Source: Comamonas sp. BIGb0124
GTDB lineage: Bacteria; Pseudomonadota; Gammaproteobacteria; Burkholderiales; Burkholderiaceae_C
NCBI RefSeq assembly: GCF_003752175.1
Contig: NZ_RJVF01000008.1
Location: 868,001 to 932,000, forward strand
DNA length: 64,000 nt
Direction: 5' to 3'
In this document: positions 63,239-64,000 of the stretch, piece after piece
How positions within the stretch are numbered: position 1 is the first letter of the stretch
Layout: the number at the start of each line of letters is the position of its first letter
Program-made: the position numbers and the translations under genes
The notes under the pieces: model-generated
Seen by the model: the letters and a program-made list of their open reading frames with translations, nothing else
Databases searched by the model: none
Told to the model about the DNA's origin: nothing

Positions 63239-64000
63239 TCACAGACCCGAAAAGCGCTCGCACATGAAGTCGCTGAAATGCTGCGCGGCCTCGCCCAGCC
63301 GCAGTTCGGGCTGCAACAGGCCCAGCGGTTCGAGAGGCGCTTCGCCGGACACCGCCAGCTCCACCACCTGGCCGCTGCGGATCAGCGGACGCACCAGGGT
63401 GTAGGGCAGTACGGCCAGCAGATCGTGTTCGAGCAGCAGCCACCACATCATCGTGGGCGCGCGGGTGATGAGCGGATGCAGCTGCAGCGGCCTGTCGCAT
63501 CGGCTCGACAGCGCATCGAACTGCAGGCGGGCAGCCGAGCCGGCCGGCAAGGCCAGCCAGATGGCATCCTGAAGCGCCTGGCGGCCGGGCTGCCCCTGTA
63601 TCGAGGCCAGCGGGTGACGGGCGCGGCAGACGATGGCAAAACGATCCTGCAGCAAGGGATGGAACGTCCAGCCCTCCGGGACCACGGGCGGCTGGCGGCA
63701 GGCGATCAGATCCGCCTCGGTCCGGGCGATGGCCAACAGTTGTTCGTTGCCCTCGGCTTCACGCAGATGGACCTGGATACCGGGCCGCTGCCGATGGAAG
63801 TCGCCCATGCTCTCCTGCAGCAGGCCGTTGATGGCGGCGATCGATGCAAACAACCTCACCACACCGCTGCCGTGGCTGTGCCGTGCGGCAATGGCTTCGG
63901 CGCTTTCGGCCACGCCCAGCATCACCTGCTTGGCCAGGGGCAGCAGGTCGCGGCAGGCATCGGTCGGCCGCACGCCCTTGGCATGGCGATGGAACAGCGG
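63239..64000 (-). CDS. LysR-family transcriptional regulator (N-terminus cut by window edge)
   Basis: The open frame runs from the right edge to the stop at 63241-63239, giving 253 residues. It begins within the end of the winged helix (PLFHRHAKGVRPTDACRDLL, matching the usual RxxxGVxPTxAG segment). The substrate-binding domain follows (VVRLFASIAAINGLLQESMG, then ARTEADLIACRQPPVVPEGW and MWWLLLEHDLLAVLP). The N-terminal 45 or so residues lie outside the window. It converges with the IclR gene. The target genes are not visible. Confidence 0.9.
   Translation of the reverse strand, partial: PLFHRHAKGVRPTDACRDLLPLAKQVMLGVAESAEAIAARHSHGSGVVRLFASIAAINGLLQESMGDFHRQRPGIQVHLREAEGNEQLLAIARTEADLIACRQPPVVPEGWTFHPLLQDRFAIVCRARHPLASIQGQPGRQALQDAIWLALPAGSAARLQFDALSSRCDRPLQLHPLITRAPTMMWWLLLEHDLLAVLPYTLVRPLIRSGQVVELAVSGEAPLEPLGLLQPELRLGEAAQHFSDFMCERFSGL

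Overview
The window is about 64 kb of GC-rich, tightly packed bacterial chromosome. The gene families and their order point to a betaproteobacterium of the order Burkholderiales: FlhDC-controlled flagella, fliC-fliD-fliST, a flgNMA/flgBCDEFGHIJKL block, zapA followed by 6S RNA, an Lrp-type regulator divergent from glmS, and a RibH2-type lumazine synthase under an FMN riboswitch. Family level (Alcaligenaceae or Comamonadaceae-like) cannot be decided by eye. I see no mobile element, CRISPR array, rRNA or tRNA.

Positions 1-37905 form one flagellar island. Leftward: fliK (cut by the window edge), fliJ, fliI, fliH, fliG, fliF. Rightward: fliE. Leftward again: fliT, fliS, fliD and three tandem flagellin genes. 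Rightward: flhDC, motAB, flhB-flhA-flhF-fliA. Leftward: flgN, flgM, flgA. Rightward: flgBCDEFGHIJKL plus an HDOD-domain gene. The regulatory logic can be read from the DNA. FlhDC is the master regulator, and a candidate class II site lies between fliF and fliE. Good sigma-28 promoters (TCAA-N15-GCCGATAN) precede fliST, flagellins 1 and 3, motAB and flgM. The middle flagellin lacks such a promoter, starts with GTG and has a weak ribosome site. No chemotaxis genes sit between motB and flhB, and no flhG follows flhF.

Positions 38003-49504 are mostly housekeeping and accessory functions. They include a sulfate ABC transporter set (sbp, cysT, cysW) with no cysA beside it, a radical SAM gene behind a LexA-type SOS box, a GbsR/MarR-type regulator, rpiA, pyrD, a three-gene YqjD/YqjE-like envelope stress cluster, an LhgO-like FAD oxidoreductase, a ZapB-like coiled coil with zapA, 6S RNA, and two very small membrane proteins.

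Positions 49700-59044 hold an OmpR-type two-component system, an Ala/Lys/Pro-rich histone-like protein, FMN-riboswitch-controlled ribH, a SixA-like phosphatase, an OlsB-like N-acyltransferase, a PPK2 polyphosphate kinase, and an Lrp/AsnC regulator divergent from glmS. Positions 59099-63168 look like a small catabolic locus: an atypical AroE-family dehydrogenase, an AAHS-type aromatic acid/H+ symporter, a TIM-barrel isomerase/dehydratase-like enzyme and an IclR regulator. A LysR regulator runs off the right edge.
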